Shown here: positions 1 to 7,139 of the stretch, piece by piece
How positions within the stretch are numbered: the stretch's first letter is position 1
Layout of the letters: each line of letters starts with the position of its first letter
Assembly: GCA_003554945.1 (NCBI GenBank)
Contig: PWHN01000095.1
Coordinates: 1 to 20,171, forward strand
Length of the DNA stretch: 20,171 nucleotides
From: a bacterium
GTDB lineage: Bacteria > T1Sed10-126
Reading direction: 5' to 3'
The notes under the pieces: model-generated
What the model saw: only the letters and a program-made list of their open reading frames with translations
The model's database searches: none
Told to the model about the DNA's origin: nothing
Position numbers and translations under genes: made by a program

Positions 1-32
1 ACCCTGTAAAATTGGCATGCTTATTTTAATTT

Positions 33-53
33 GCTTTATTTGCCAAATAAAGC
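33..53. repeat. AT-rich perfect hairpin
   Basis: The arms GCTTTATTT (33-41) and AAATAAAGC (45-53) are perfectly complementary around a 3-base loop. No T-tract follows directly on the plus strand. It may be the 3' end signal of a gene lying left of the window, but that gene cannot be seen. Confidence 0.4.
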
Positions 54-74
54 TTGAGTGCTACCTCGTAGAGG

Positions 75-113
75 CGAATTATGTTCGAAAACGAAGTTTT
101 CGTGCATAATTCG
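75..113. repeat. Long imperfect palindrome (18-bp arms)
   Basis: The left arm (75-92) and right arm (96-113) pair at 16 of 18 positions around the loop GAA. The two mismatches are adjacent, giving a 9-bp outer stem (CGAATTATG with CATAATTCG) and a 7-bp inner stem (CGAAAAC with GTTTTCG) separated by a small internal loop. There is no terminator-like T run. It looks like a mobile intergenic hairpin or a cruciform site. Confidence 0.6.
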
Positions 114-208
114 GGCTAACCATAATCTTTGCAGTGGTGCATTAACCTTCTAACGTTATTACTGCCAGCGTCGGAAGCTCGAGGTTAGGACGGTTATCGG
201 TAATCAGT

Positions 209-286
209 GAAGTTCGGTAATCGGTATTCAGTAATCAGTATTCAGTGAAGTCAAAACCGAACACCGATTACCGAATACCGAACTTC
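209..286. repeat. 21-bp inverted repeat flanking tandem GTAATC/GTATTC words
   Basis: Arms 209-229 and 266-286 both start from GAAGTTCGGTA and are complementary at 19 of 21 positions. The sequence between them is built of repeated GTAATCAG and GTATTCAG words, so the unit is an inverted repeat with an internally repetitive core. I recognise no transposase or known element end. Confidence 0.55.
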
Positions 287-290
287 AAAT

Positions 291-414
291 GGATTGCGGA
301 TCGAGGTCCGCAATGACAATCTTTAGATCAAGACCGTCCCCCCGTTCCTTTTCCCCTCTTGAAGGGGGAAAGACGTAGATGGGGAATGGATTGAGGGTCG
401 TGGTTCGCAATGAC
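291..414 (+). repeat. Two copies of a 27-base intergenic unit
   Basis: Copies at 291-317 and 388-414 are both 27 bases and differ at only four positions. They share GGATTG at the start, a central TCG and CGCAATGAC at the end. A shorter relative, keeping only a GTCGTAATGAC-type end, lies near 565-588. Copy one folds into a perfect 8-bp stem (293-300 with 307-314). Confidence 0.55.
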
Positions 415-625
415 GAGCGTTAGGTCAAAAGCGCAATGATGAACCACAATAAACCTCATTCCGGGCAAGCGACCGCAGGGAGCGCGACCCGGAATCCATC
501 TTGAATTTCAGAGGGTTATCGTTTACTTCGCCTTGAAGGGTGAGCTGTCAAAAAGGCGGGACGAATTACGGGGATGGGTCGTAATGACGAAATGGTTGGA
601 AAGTCCTGAATTTGAGTGAGTAAAG

Positions 626-654
626 TTGACTAAGATATTGCGATTTGCTACCAT
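626..654 (+). promoter_or_regulatory. Candidate promoter for the aldolase operon
   Basis: A -35 box TTGACT (626-631) and a weak -10 box TACCAT (649-654) are separated by 17 bases and lie 65 bases before the aldolase start. The -35 matches consensus at five of six positions, the -10 at four of six. It is the best match I see in the gap before the gene. Confidence 0.4.
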
Positions 655-719
655 CGGACAGAATAAGAAAAATTCAACTCTGCTCCTAACATTTAAAAAT
701 ATTGAAAAGGGTGATAGAA

Positions 720-1727
720 ATGGTCACGAGTTATAAAAAGCTTGGTCTTACGAACACACGTGAAATGTTTGAAAAAGCCGTTGACGGTGGTTATGCGATA
801 CCGGGATATAATTTTAACAACATGGAACAGCTGCAGGCTGTCGTTGGCGCCTGCAGTGAGACCCGTTCGCCTCTAATTCTCCAGGTTTCCGAGGGAGCTC
901 GGAACTATGCTAACGAAACAATGCTGCGTTACATGGCCGAGGGAGCTGTTGAATATGCGAAAGAGATCGCCGCCGCCGGCGAGGAGCCAATTCCGATCGC
1001 TCTGCATCTGGATCACGGAGATTCGTTTGAAATTTGCAAGGACTGTGTTGACAACGGTTTTTCCTCAGTAATGATTGACGGTTCTCAGCTACCTTACGAA
1101 GAGAACGTCGAACTCACCGCGAAGGTCTGTGACTACGCTCACGAACACGCCGTCTCTGTGGAGGGTGAGCTGGGCGTGCTGGCAGGGATTGAGGACGACG
1201 TTGAGGCCGAAGAATCAGTTTATACCGATCCCGAGGACGTCGAGGATTTTGTTTCCAGAACAAACGTTGATTCGCTCGCCATATCCATCGGTACCTCTCA
1301 CGGCGCCAACAAATTTACCCCGGAGCAGTGTACTCGAAACGACGCCGGTGAGCTTGTGCCACCGCCCCTGCGTTTCGACATCCTTGAGGAAATAGAGGAG
1401 AAGCTACCCGGTTTTCCTATTGTTTTGCACGGCTCCTCCAGTGTGCCCAGGGACGTGGTGGATAAAATAAATAAATATGGCGGACAGCTGGAGGACGCGA
1501 TCGGTATTCCCGAAGATCAACTGCGCAAGGCTGCGAAATCGGCCGTCTGCAAGATAAATATTGACTCCGACGGCCGGCTGGCTGTAACTGCTGCAATACG
1601 TGAGACAATGGCCGAACAGCCGGAAGTTTTTGATCCGCGTAAATATCTCGGGCCCGGTCGAGAAGCGCTGAAGGAACTTTACAAGCACAAAAACCGTAAC
1701 GTCCTCGGTTCGGCCAACCAGGCCTGA
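720..1727 (+). CDS. fba: Class II fructose-bisphosphate (ketose-bisphosphate) aldolase
   Basis: This is a cytoplasmic class II aldolase, which reversibly cleaves fructose 1,6-bisphosphate into glyceraldehyde 3-phosphate and dihydroxyacetone phosphate using a divalent metal. From the chosen ATG the protein has 335 residues. Visible family motifs are IPGYNFNN near residue 28, LHLDHG with catalytic Asp98 and metal ligand His99, VEGELG with Glu148, GTSHG with His194, and LHGSSS with His237. The frame is also open from TTG at 702 and GTG at 711, but AAAGGGTGAT sits at the right distance before the ATG at 720, so I prefer that start. A 23-base gap leads to the next gene, suggesting co-transcription. 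The protein is acidic (runs such as EDDVEAEE). The exact substrate among ketose bisphosphates cannot be decided from sequence alone. Confidence 0.93.
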   Translation: MVTSYKKLGLTNTREMFEKAVDGGYAIPGYNFNNMEQLQAVVGACSETRSPLILQVSEGARNYANETMLRYMAEGAVEYAKEIAAAGEEPIPIALHLDHGDSFEICKDCVDNGFSSVMIDGSQLPYEENVELTAKVCDYAHEHAVSVEGELGVLAGIEDDVEAEESVYTDPEDVEDFVSRTNVDSLAISIGTSHGANKFTPEQCTRNDAGELVPPPLRFDILEEIEEKLPGFPIVLHGSSSVPRDVVDKINKYGGQLEDAIGIPEDQLRKAAKSAVCKINIDSDGRLAVTAAIRETMAEQPEVFDPRKYLGPGREALKELYKHKNRNVLGSANQA

Positions 1728-1750
1728 ACCAGTCGTTTGATGAGGTTGCT

Positions 1751-2926
1751 ATGACTGACTCAGATAAAATTTATCTCGACCAGGCGGCCACTTCCTATCC
1801 CAAACCCGAACAGGTCTATCAAGCCGTAGATAACTTCGCCCGCCGGATTGGTATAGGCGGTGGGCGCGGTAATTACGTGGAGAACCGGCAGGTGGCGGAC
1901 CTGGTGGCAGACGTGCGTGAAAAAATTGCCCGGCTGCTTAACTGCCCCGCAGAGCAGGTGGTTCTCAACTCGGGGACGACTGAATCTATGAACCTGCTGC
2001 TCAAGGGCTGTCTTGAAGCTGGTGATCACGTCATAATATCAGCGCTTGAGCACAACTGTGTTCTGCGTCCTTTGCGTTACCTGGCGCAGAAGCGTGGTAT
2101 TGAATTGGACATTTTGGAAGCTGACCTGGAGAAGGGGTTCGAGGTCAACGAGCTAAAGGACACGCTGCGTCCACAAACACGTCTCTGTGTCATCAATCAT
2201 ATAAGCAACGTCTTTGGGACAGTTCAGCCGGTTGAAGAAGCGGCCGAGATTATTGCTGAAAGAGACGATCTGTTTTTTGTTCTTGACGGCGCCCAGAGCC
2301 TGGCGACATATCCCTTAGACGTCAAAAAACTTGGTGTTGACGCCGTCTGTTTTTCCGGCCACAAAGGAACCCTTGGTCCGACCGGCACCGGTGGATTTTA
2401 TATAAACGAGAAGATGATGCCTGAGGTAAAACCGCTGATTTTCGGCGGCACCGGTAGAAACGGCGGAACCCGAATTCACTCCGACGAGCTGCCGCACAAA
2501 TACGAAGTTGGCACTCAAAATTCCTGGGGTATAGCCGGTTTGGAAGCAGGTCTGGACTATCTGCTCGACCGTGGAGTTGACGCGATCAGCGCCCGGATTG
2601 ACCGGCTTACAGAGCGGGCGGTTGCGGGGCTGCGTAAAATTGAAGGTGTGCAAATTTTTCAACCGGACCCCGCCAGACATCACGGCGTCATTTCTTTCCG
2701 CCTCGCCGGTCTGCCTGTTGTCGACTCTGCAATGTTGCTGGACAAGCTATTCAATATAAAACTGCGGGCCGGGCTTCACTGCAGCCCGCTCGCACATAAA
2801 GAGATTAGTACCTATCCAGAGGGGACTCTACGGGCCAGCTTTGGCGTTATGAATGAGATGTCGGAGGTCGACGTATTTGTTAGCGCTGTAGAGCAACTGG
2901 TAGAGGAGAGCAGTCAAGAGTTTTGA
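1751..2926 (+). CDS. Cysteine desulfurase-like class V aminotransferase
   Basis: A 391-residue PLP enzyme of aminotransferase class V. Members of this group take sulfur from cysteine as an enzyme-bound persulfide, or act as selenocysteine lyases. Visible features are LDQAATSYPKP at residues 9-19, TTES for cofactor phosphate binding near 76, His101, the VLDGAQ motif with Asp179 and Gln182, the Schiff-base lysine Lys205 in SGHKG, and a candidate catalytic cysteine Cys344 in GLHCSP followed by GTLRASFG. It resembles the SufS-like group found alone in Firmicutes rather than an iscS with iscU next door. GAGG precedes the ATG. It overlaps hemL by four bases (TTGA), so translation is probably coupled. 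It could feed sulfur to cofactor synthesis; its acceptor is not visible here. Confidence 0.85.
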   Translation: MTDSDKIYLDQAATSYPKPEQVYQAVDNFARRIGIGGGRGNYVENRQVADLVADVREKIARLLNCPAEQVVLNSGTTESMNLLLKGCLEAGDHVIISALEHNCVLRPLRYLAQKRGIELDILEADLEKGFEVNELKDTLRPQTRLCVINHISNVFGTVQPVEEAAEIIAERDDLFFVLDGAQSLATYPLDVKKLGVDAVCFSGHKGTLGPTGTGGFYINEKMMPEVKPLIFGGTGRNGGTRIHSDELPHKYEVGTQNSWGIAGLEAGLDYLLDRGVDAISARIDRLTERAVAGLRKIEGVQIFQPDPARHHGVISFRLAGLPVVDSAMLLDKLFNIKLRAGLHCSPLAHKEISTYPEGTLRASFGVMNEMSEVDVFVSAVEQLVEESSQEF

Positions 2927-4197
2927 AACGAGAACAAAATTTTCGCCGGGCAAAAAAAGTTATTCCGGGCGGTGTTAATAGTCCGGCGCGCGCTTACTCC
3001 CGGGTGGATGTGGAACCGCCTTTTATTGAAAAAGGGGAGGGACCTTATCTCTATGACACTGCGGGCAACAGATACATCGATTATGTTAATTCCTGGGGCG
3101 CCTTAATTTTTGGCCACGCCTATCCTGCAGTGGTTGAAGCAGTCCGTAAAGCAGCAGAGAAAGGGACCAGTTTTGGGGCGCCGACCGAGCGCGAAACAGA
3201 GCTGGCCAAACTGGTCCGCGAAGCATTTCCTTCAATCGAAATGATTCGATTTGTTAACTCAGGTACCGAGGCAACCATGAGTGCTCTGCGCCTGGCGCGT
3301 GGCCTTACCGGCCGTGACCTGGTAGTGAAAATGTCTGGCTGTTACCATGGCCACGGGGACAGTTTTCTTGTTGAAGCTGGTTCCGGGCCGGCAACTCTGG
3401 GCCGGCCAAACAGTCCCGGGGTACCCAAAGTGTTGAGCCGGAAAACAATAACTGTACCCTACAATGACGGGCAAGCGGTAGAAGAGGCATTTGACCGCTA
3501 TGCTGGTGAGATCGCGGCAGTCATCCTGGAACCGGCGGCTGCAAACATGGGTGTGGTTCCACCAATACCGGGATATCTGCAAAAACTGCGCGATATAACG
3601 GAAGCTCACGATAGTCTTCTGATTTTTGACGAAGTAATCACCGGATTTAGAGTCGCTTTCGGGGGCTGCCAGGAACTGTATGAAGTAGAGGCCGACCTGA
3701 CCTGCCTGGGAAAGATTGTAGGGGGCGGCTTACCCGTTGGGGCTTTTGGCGGCCGAGCCGAAGTAATGAATCACCTGGCTCCTGCCGGGCCTGTTTACCA
3801 GGCGGGAACGCTTTCTGGAAATCCTCTTGCCACTGCTGCCGGGCTGGTGACGCTGCAGGCGTTGAAAGAAAAAAACATTTACCGGAAATTAGACCGGCGG
3901 ACTGAATTTTTAACGACAGAATTGGAAAACTTTGCCCGGGAATTACAATTAACTCTGCAAATTCAGTGGCTCCCCGGGTTGTTCAGTCTCTTTTTTACTG
4001 AGTCGGAAGTAACTAGCTTCGAAGACGCAAAGAGAAGCGATAATCAATTATTTAAAAAATATTTTGAACAAGCGCTGTCTGCTAATATATATCTGCCACC
4101 CTCGCCTTTTGAATCTAATTTTATCAGTCTTGCTCACGATGATAAAATACTCCGAAAAACGCTGCGTATTTTAAAAGAGATATTGAATCAACTATAA
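2923..4197 (+). CDS. hemL: Glutamate-1-semialdehyde 2,1-aminomutase
   Basis: The enzyme converts glutamate 1-semialdehyde into 5-aminolevulinate, the second step of the C5 tetrapyrrole pathway. The 424-residue product has the family length. Signature segments are AKKVIPGGVNSP at 10-21, the GTEATMSALRLAR stretch at 114-126, YHGHGD near 141, the IFDEVITGFR motif with Asp236, and the PLP lysine Lys264 in LGKIVGGGLPVGAFGG. The start is TTG inside the stop of the upstream gene (TTGA), behind GAGGAGAG about 14 bases away, which points to translational coupling. It is the only C5-pathway gene of the window on the plus strand: hemA, which makes its substrate, and hemB, which uses its product, lie in the facing operon. 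Confidence 0.95.
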   Translation: MKREQNFRRAKKVIPGGVNSPARAYSRVDVEPPFIEKGEGPYLYDTAGNRYIDYVNSWGALIFGHAYPAVVEAVRKAAEKGTSFGAPTERETELAKLVREAFPSIEMIRFVNSGTEATMSALRLARGLTGRDLVVKMSGCYHGHGDSFLVEAGSGPATLGRPNSPGVPKVLSRKTITVPYNDGQAVEEAFDRYAGEIAAVILEPAAANMGVVPPIPGYLQKLRDITEAHDSLLIFDEVITGFRVAFGGCQELYEVEADLTCLGKIVGGGLPVGAFGGRAEVMNHLAPAGPVYQAGTLSGNPLATAAGLVTLQALKEKNIYRKLDRRTEFLTTELENFARELQLTLQIQWLPGLFSLFFTESEVTSFEDAKRSDNQLFKKYFEQALSANIYLPPSPFESNFISLAHDDKILRKTLRILKEILNQL

Positions 4198-4202
4198 ACA
4201 AG

Positions 4203-4240
4203 CACAAAAATTAAATTGAGTAGTTTAATTTTCCCTTGTG
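4203..4240. terminator. Possible bidirectional AT-rich terminator between convergent genes
   Basis: AAAATTAAA (4207-4215) pairs with TTTAATTTT (4224-4232), and outer CACAA (4203-4207) can pair with TTGTG (4236-4240). It lies across the 13-base gap between the convergent ends of hemL and the Rrf2 gene, and its A and T runs would serve either direction. The stem has almost no G or C, so strength is doubtful. Confidence 0.35.
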
Positions 4241-4627
4241 TTTTTTCCAGCGGTCAACCAGCTCCTGAAACGTATTCTGGAAAATAGTCTCGAATTCCTC
4301 GCTTCTTTCGTTCCAGTAACTCTCCAAAACAGTGCTGTTTAAATTGACCGACGCAGCCAGGTCAACCGTTCCCTGCAATACTTGAATTACTTCCCAGATT
4401 GTTATTTCATCAGGAGACCGCGCCAGTGTGTAACCGCCTTTAGCTCCCCGATGACTTTGAGTAATTTCTGATTTTTTCAGTTCCAGAAGAATCTGATCCA
4501 GGTAGTTGCGAGGAATATTTTGCTTGTTGGCGATGTCTTCAACTCGCACCGGTCCCTGTCCGTGCCGGCAGGCCAGCTCGAAGACAGCACTAATCCCGTA
4601 GAGAGTACGTGAAGCAAGTTTTAACAT
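4211..4627 (-). CDS. Rrf2-family transcriptional regulator (CymR-like, no cluster cysteines)
   Basis: A 138-residue Rrf2-family winged-helix repressor. The N-terminal part (1-83) has the family pattern: LASRTLYGISAVFELA, then DIANKQNIPRNYLDQILLEL as the recognition region, then the wing RGAKGGYTLARSPDEITI. The three cysteines that hold the [2Fe-2S] cluster in IscR or NsrR are absent; the only cysteine is Cys20. It is therefore closer in type to CymR, the cysteine-metabolism repressor of Bacillus, which senses cysteine status by binding a CysK-type protein. A cysteine synthase and a whole sulfur-assimilation cluster next door make that role attractive, but it is inference. AAGGGG precedes the ATG by ten bases. 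It follows the end of the large minus-strand cluster by 85 bases and might be partly co-transcribed with it. Confidence 0.85.
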   Translation of the reverse strand: MLKLASRTLYGISAVFELACRHGQGPVRVEDIANKQNIPRNYLDQILLELKKSEITQSHRGAKGGYTLARSPDEITIWEVIQVLQGTVDLAASVNLNSTVLESYWNERSEEFETIFQNTFQELVDRWKKHKGKLNYSI

Positions 4628-4648
4628 AATGGGACAACCCCTTTTTAA

Positions 4649-4677
4649 TAGATAAGTTTATCAATTAACTATATCAA
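4649..4677 (-). promoter_or_regulatory. Promoter of the Rrf2 gene with overlapping dyad
   Basis: On the minus strand a -35 TTGATA (4672-4677) and a -10 TATCTA (4649-4654) are 17 bases apart. TTGATA occurs twice (4672-4677 and 4661-4666), and GATAA/TTATC form a dyad at 4651-4662 overlapping the -10 box. Such repeats over an Rrf2 promoter suggest an autoregulatory operator, though no footprint can be inferred. Confidence 0.5.
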
Positions 4678-4712
4678 CTAATTTTGTTTCTGGCAATTGT
4701 TTCACCGGTTGA

Positions 4713-6221
4713 TTATTCGGTTCTGTTAGAGTAAACCTGAATTAAAGCTTCCAGTAGTCCCTCGGCAGTGTGCGGGCTGGCAACGATGTTGGAGTCAGCT
4801 CCGTGGGTTTTTAATTTTTTTGCAGTTACAGGCCCGATGCTGACCGTCTGGTTTCCTGGTAATAATCTATCGCCTCCAATTTGAAAAAAACGATCAACTA
4901 TGGAGGGACTGGTGAATGTTATGAAATCGAGCTCTTCGGGACTTAGCTCCTTAATTTGTTCGGTGGCGTTTGTAATCGGTTTTAGCTGATAGATAGGTAG
5001 CTGCGTGGCGCTCGTTGCTACTTTTTCCAGCTGCCTTTTCAGCTCATCGGAGGCTTCTTGGGCGCGTAGTAGCAGAAGTCGATCATCTGGTCCGATCTTT
5101 TCTAGCAGGCTATCGCCGAGGGCATTGGTAGTAAAACGCTCGGGTATCAGATCGGCCTGCAGACCATGTTTTTGCAATTCTTGTGCAGTTGCCGAACCAA
5201 CACAGGCCAGCTTTGTTTGGCTCAGATGGCGGCTATCAAAACCGCTATCAACCAGTTGCTGAAAGAAAAACTTAACTCCGTTCTGGCTGCAGAAAACGAG
5301 CCAGTTATAGGTTCTCAGATCAGGTAACAACTTCTGCAGTTTATTTTTGCCCTTCCGGCAAAAAACAGGTGAGAGCAGGGGGATGGTGAATGGTTGGCCA
5401 CCCAGTTCAATAATTTGCCGGATTAGCTTTTGATTCTGTCCGGGGGGCCTGGTTAACAGAATTTTTTTGCCAAAAAGAGGCAGTTTTTCAAACCAGCTTT
5501 CAGGGGGACGTTGAGCCGCAGTTTCGCCAATAATTATCAAACCTGGACGGTAGTCCTGGGCTGCCTGCGGATTTTCGGCAAGTTCGCCGAGTTGACAGGA
5601 ATAATAGACCTGGTCTGGTCTTGTCAGTCGGGCGGCGATCAGAGAGGGAGTGTTGGCGGGCTTGCCGGCAGCAAGCAGTTTTCGGGCGACTTGTTTAGCT
5701 CTGGTGACACCCATAAAAACAACCAGAGTTTCAAGCTGAGCCAGGGCCTCCCAGTTGTGTTTAAAATCATCCCGGGCGGTGTGTGCCGTAATTATTCCTA
5801 TCCCAGAGGAGAAGTCGCGATGAGTAAGAGGAACTTCAAGATGGCTGGCGAGTCCTTGCAGGCTGGAGACAGCGGGTATAATTTGAAAAGGGATACTGTT
5901 TTCTCGAAGTTTTTCAATTTCCTCGAAACCGCGTCCGAAAATTAGGGGGTCGCCACCTTTTAAGCGGACTACAATTTGGTCCTTCTCGGCGGCGGCTATC
6001 ATTTTTTTGTTGATATTAGTTTGACTGGTGCCGGGTTCGTTTTTAAGCTTACCGACGTCAACCAGTTTTCGCGCAGGCAAAGAGTGGTAGTCAAAAAAAT
6101 AGGGTGGAATCAACCGATCGTGAAAGATTACGTCGGCTTGTTTTAATATTTGGCGGCTGCGGGAGGGCAATAGTCCGGGTTCTCCAGGCCCGGCACCAAT
6201 CAGGTAAACTTTACCCTGCAT
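4713..6221 (-). CDS. cobA-hemD: Fused uroporphyrinogen-III C-methyltransferase / uroporphyrinogen-III synthase
   Basis: A 502-residue fusion of two consecutive enzymes. The N-terminal half (about 1-245) is the SAM-dependent methyltransferase that turns uroporphyrinogen III into precorrin-2: GAGPGEPGLLP at 9-19, HDRLI near 34, VVRLKGGDPLIFGRG at 84-98, PAVSS near 116 and PLTHRD at 131-136. The C-terminal half (about 250-502) is uroporphyrinogen-III synthase, which closes hydroxymethylbilane: KKILLTRP near 252, NWLVFCSQNGV near 306, and FITFTSPSIVDRF near 433. The fusion order places the second enzyme N-terminal, a known arrangement in Firmicutes. The ATG lies inside the last codons of hemC (11-base overlap), with GGAGG 12 bases ahead. 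It is the last tetrapyrrole gene of the cluster and commits the pathway to siroheme or cobalamin rather than heme; no hemE is present. Confidence 0.95.
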   Translation of the reverse strand: MQGKVYLIGAGPGEPGLLPSRSRQILKQADVIFHDRLIPPYFFDYHSLPARKLVDVGKLKNEPGTSQTNINKKMIAAAEKDQIVVRLKGGDPLIFGRGFEEIEKLRENSIPFQIIPAVSSLQGLASHLEVPLTHRDFSSGIGIITAHTARDDFKHNWEALAQLETLVVFMGVTRAKQVARKLLAAGKPANTPSLIAARLTRPDQVYYSCQLGELAENPQAAQDYRPGLIIIGETAAQRPPESWFEKLPLFGKKILLTRPPGQNQKLIRQIIELGGQPFTIPLLSPVFCRKGKNKLQKLLPDLRTYNWLVFCSQNGVKFFFQQLVDSGFDSRHLSQTKLACVGSATAQELQKHGLQADLIPERFTTNALGDSLLEKIGPDDRLLLLRAQEASDELKRQLEKVATSATQLPIYQLKPITNATEQIKELSPEELDFITFTSPSIVDRFFQIGGDRLLPGNQTVSIGPVTAKKLKTHGADSNIVASPHTAEGLLEALIQVYSNRTE

Positions 6222-7134
6222 TGGTCATAATTTCCTCCCCGCCCCGGGCAAGAAGTTGTTTGGCCAGGCGGAGACCGATATCTTCGGCGTTTTCAGGCTC
6301 GTCCGTTAACTCACCGGTGAGCTTTTTCTCCCCGGTCGGATCGGTGAGACTGCCGGCGAGATGAAGCTGATTTTTCTGCAATTTGCCGACTGCACCAACC
6401 GGTATTTGACATCCACCGCCAAGTTCTTTCAGTAAGGCACGTTCTGCCCGGCAGACAACAGCGGTACAGGGGTCATTAATTTTCTCAAGCCAGCGCCGAA
6501 TCTTTCTATTTTTTCTGTTGCAGACAAGAGCGACGGCTCCCTGACCGGGTGCCGGCAGTAGAATTTCCCGGGGGATAGTTAGAGTCGGGAAATCATCGAT
6601 ATTAAGCCTCTGCAGGCCAGCCGCCGCCAGGACAAGACAGTCGTAGTCTGTTTTATTGTCGTTCAACTTTGCCAGCCGAGTTGGCACGTTACCACGACAG
6701 GATAGCAGCTTTAGATCCGGTTCGTGGTAAAGTAAATTGGCTCGCCGCCGGGAACTACCGGTGCCGACGACGAGTCCTGGCTGGATCGATGGAATTTGCG
6801 AGCTGTTTTGGGGAGCGACCAGTAAATCTCCCGCAGCCCTCCGCTTTAAAATAGCGGCGATGACGAGTGGTTCAGGTAGTGAGGCCGGACAGTCCTTGAG
6901 ACTGTGAACAGCGGCGTCGGCTTCACCGGCTGCAACCATACGGTCTAATTTTCTGGTGAAAAAGCCCGGCTCGTCAAGCGTGTGAAGCGACTTATCTCGG
7001 TTAAGGTCTCCGTCTGATTTAGTAGTGATCAAGTTAACTCTGTCAATTGCGGAGATTTCTTCCAGTTTACTGGCAACCGGTCGGGCTTGAGCTAAGGAGA
7101 GCCGGCTGTCGCGGCAGATAAGAGTAATATTCAT
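6211..7134 (-). CDS. hemC: Porphobilinogen deaminase (hydroxymethylbilane synthase)
   Basis: The enzyme joins four porphobilinogens into hydroxymethylbilane on a dipyrromethane cofactor. The 307-residue product carries AAVHSLKD with catalytic Asp81, GTGSSRRRANLL near 124, the RGNVPTRLAKL segment near 147, LLPAPGQGA at 192-200, and LGGGCQIPVG with cofactor cysteine Cys242. The N-terminal motif is divergent (ICRDSRLSLAQA, where most members have a GTR-S-LAL-Q pattern). The frame is open from a TTG at 7143, but GAGG lies nine bases before the ATG at 7134 and only one base before the TTG, so I use the ATG. It starts five bases after hemA ends and overlaps cobA-hemD, so all three are clearly co-translated. 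Confidence 0.95.
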   Translation of the reverse strand: MNITLICRDSRLSLAQARPVASKLEEISAIDRVNLITTKSDGDLNRDKSLHTLDEPGFFTRKLDRMVAAGEADAAVHSLKDCPASLPEPLVIAAILKRRAAGDLLVAPQNSSQIPSIQPGLVVGTGSSRRRANLLYHEPDLKLLSCRGNVPTRLAKLNDNKTDYDCLVLAAAGLQRLNIDDFPTLTIPREILLPAPGQGAVALVCNRKNRKIRRWLEKINDPCTAVVCRAERALLKELGGGCQIPVGAVGKLQKNQLHLAGSLTDPTGEKKLTGELTDEPENAEDIGLRLAKQLLARGGEEIMTNAG

Positions 7135-7139
7135 CGAGT

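Larger units (their letters stand above)
1..600. repeat. Gene-free stretch packed with intergenic repeats and palindromes
   Basis: I see no credible coding region in the first 700 bases. The stretch holds a series of palindromes: a 9-bp hairpin at 33-53, a long hairpin at 75-113, 21-bp inverted arms at 209-229 and 266-286, an ATTGCGGA/TCCGCAAT stem at 293-314, an ATTCCGGG/CCCGGAAT pair at 458-495, and an ATTACG/CGTAAT stem at 565-585. Around 190-250 there is a degenerate tandem of GTAATCAG and GTATTCAG words. The mix looks like several families of dispersed intergenic repeats (REP or MITE-like) that accumulated in one gap. No protein partner is visible, and the family assignment is inference. 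Confidence 0.6.

Noticed and set aside
190-250. Possible CRISPR array from the GTAATCAG/GTATTCAG words
   Set aside because: The words are short, contiguous and degenerate, with no unique spacers of regular length and no cas genes in the window.
702-719. Extended aldolase start at TTG 702 or GTG 711
   Set aside because: These codons overlap the AAAGGGTGAT ribosome site that fits the ATG at 720, and the extra residues (MKRVIE) match nothing in the family.
2315-2683. 122-residue open frame antisense to the desulfurase-like gene
   Set aside because: It lies wholly inside a gene with clear motifs, has no ribosome site and a composition typical of a shadow frame. The same holds for the other open frames opposite or out of phase with fba, hemL, cobA-hemD, hemA, sir, metY and hydE.
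4211-4627. IscR (iron-sulfur regulator)
   Set aside because: The three conserved cluster cysteines are absent and no isc or suf assembly genes adjoin it.
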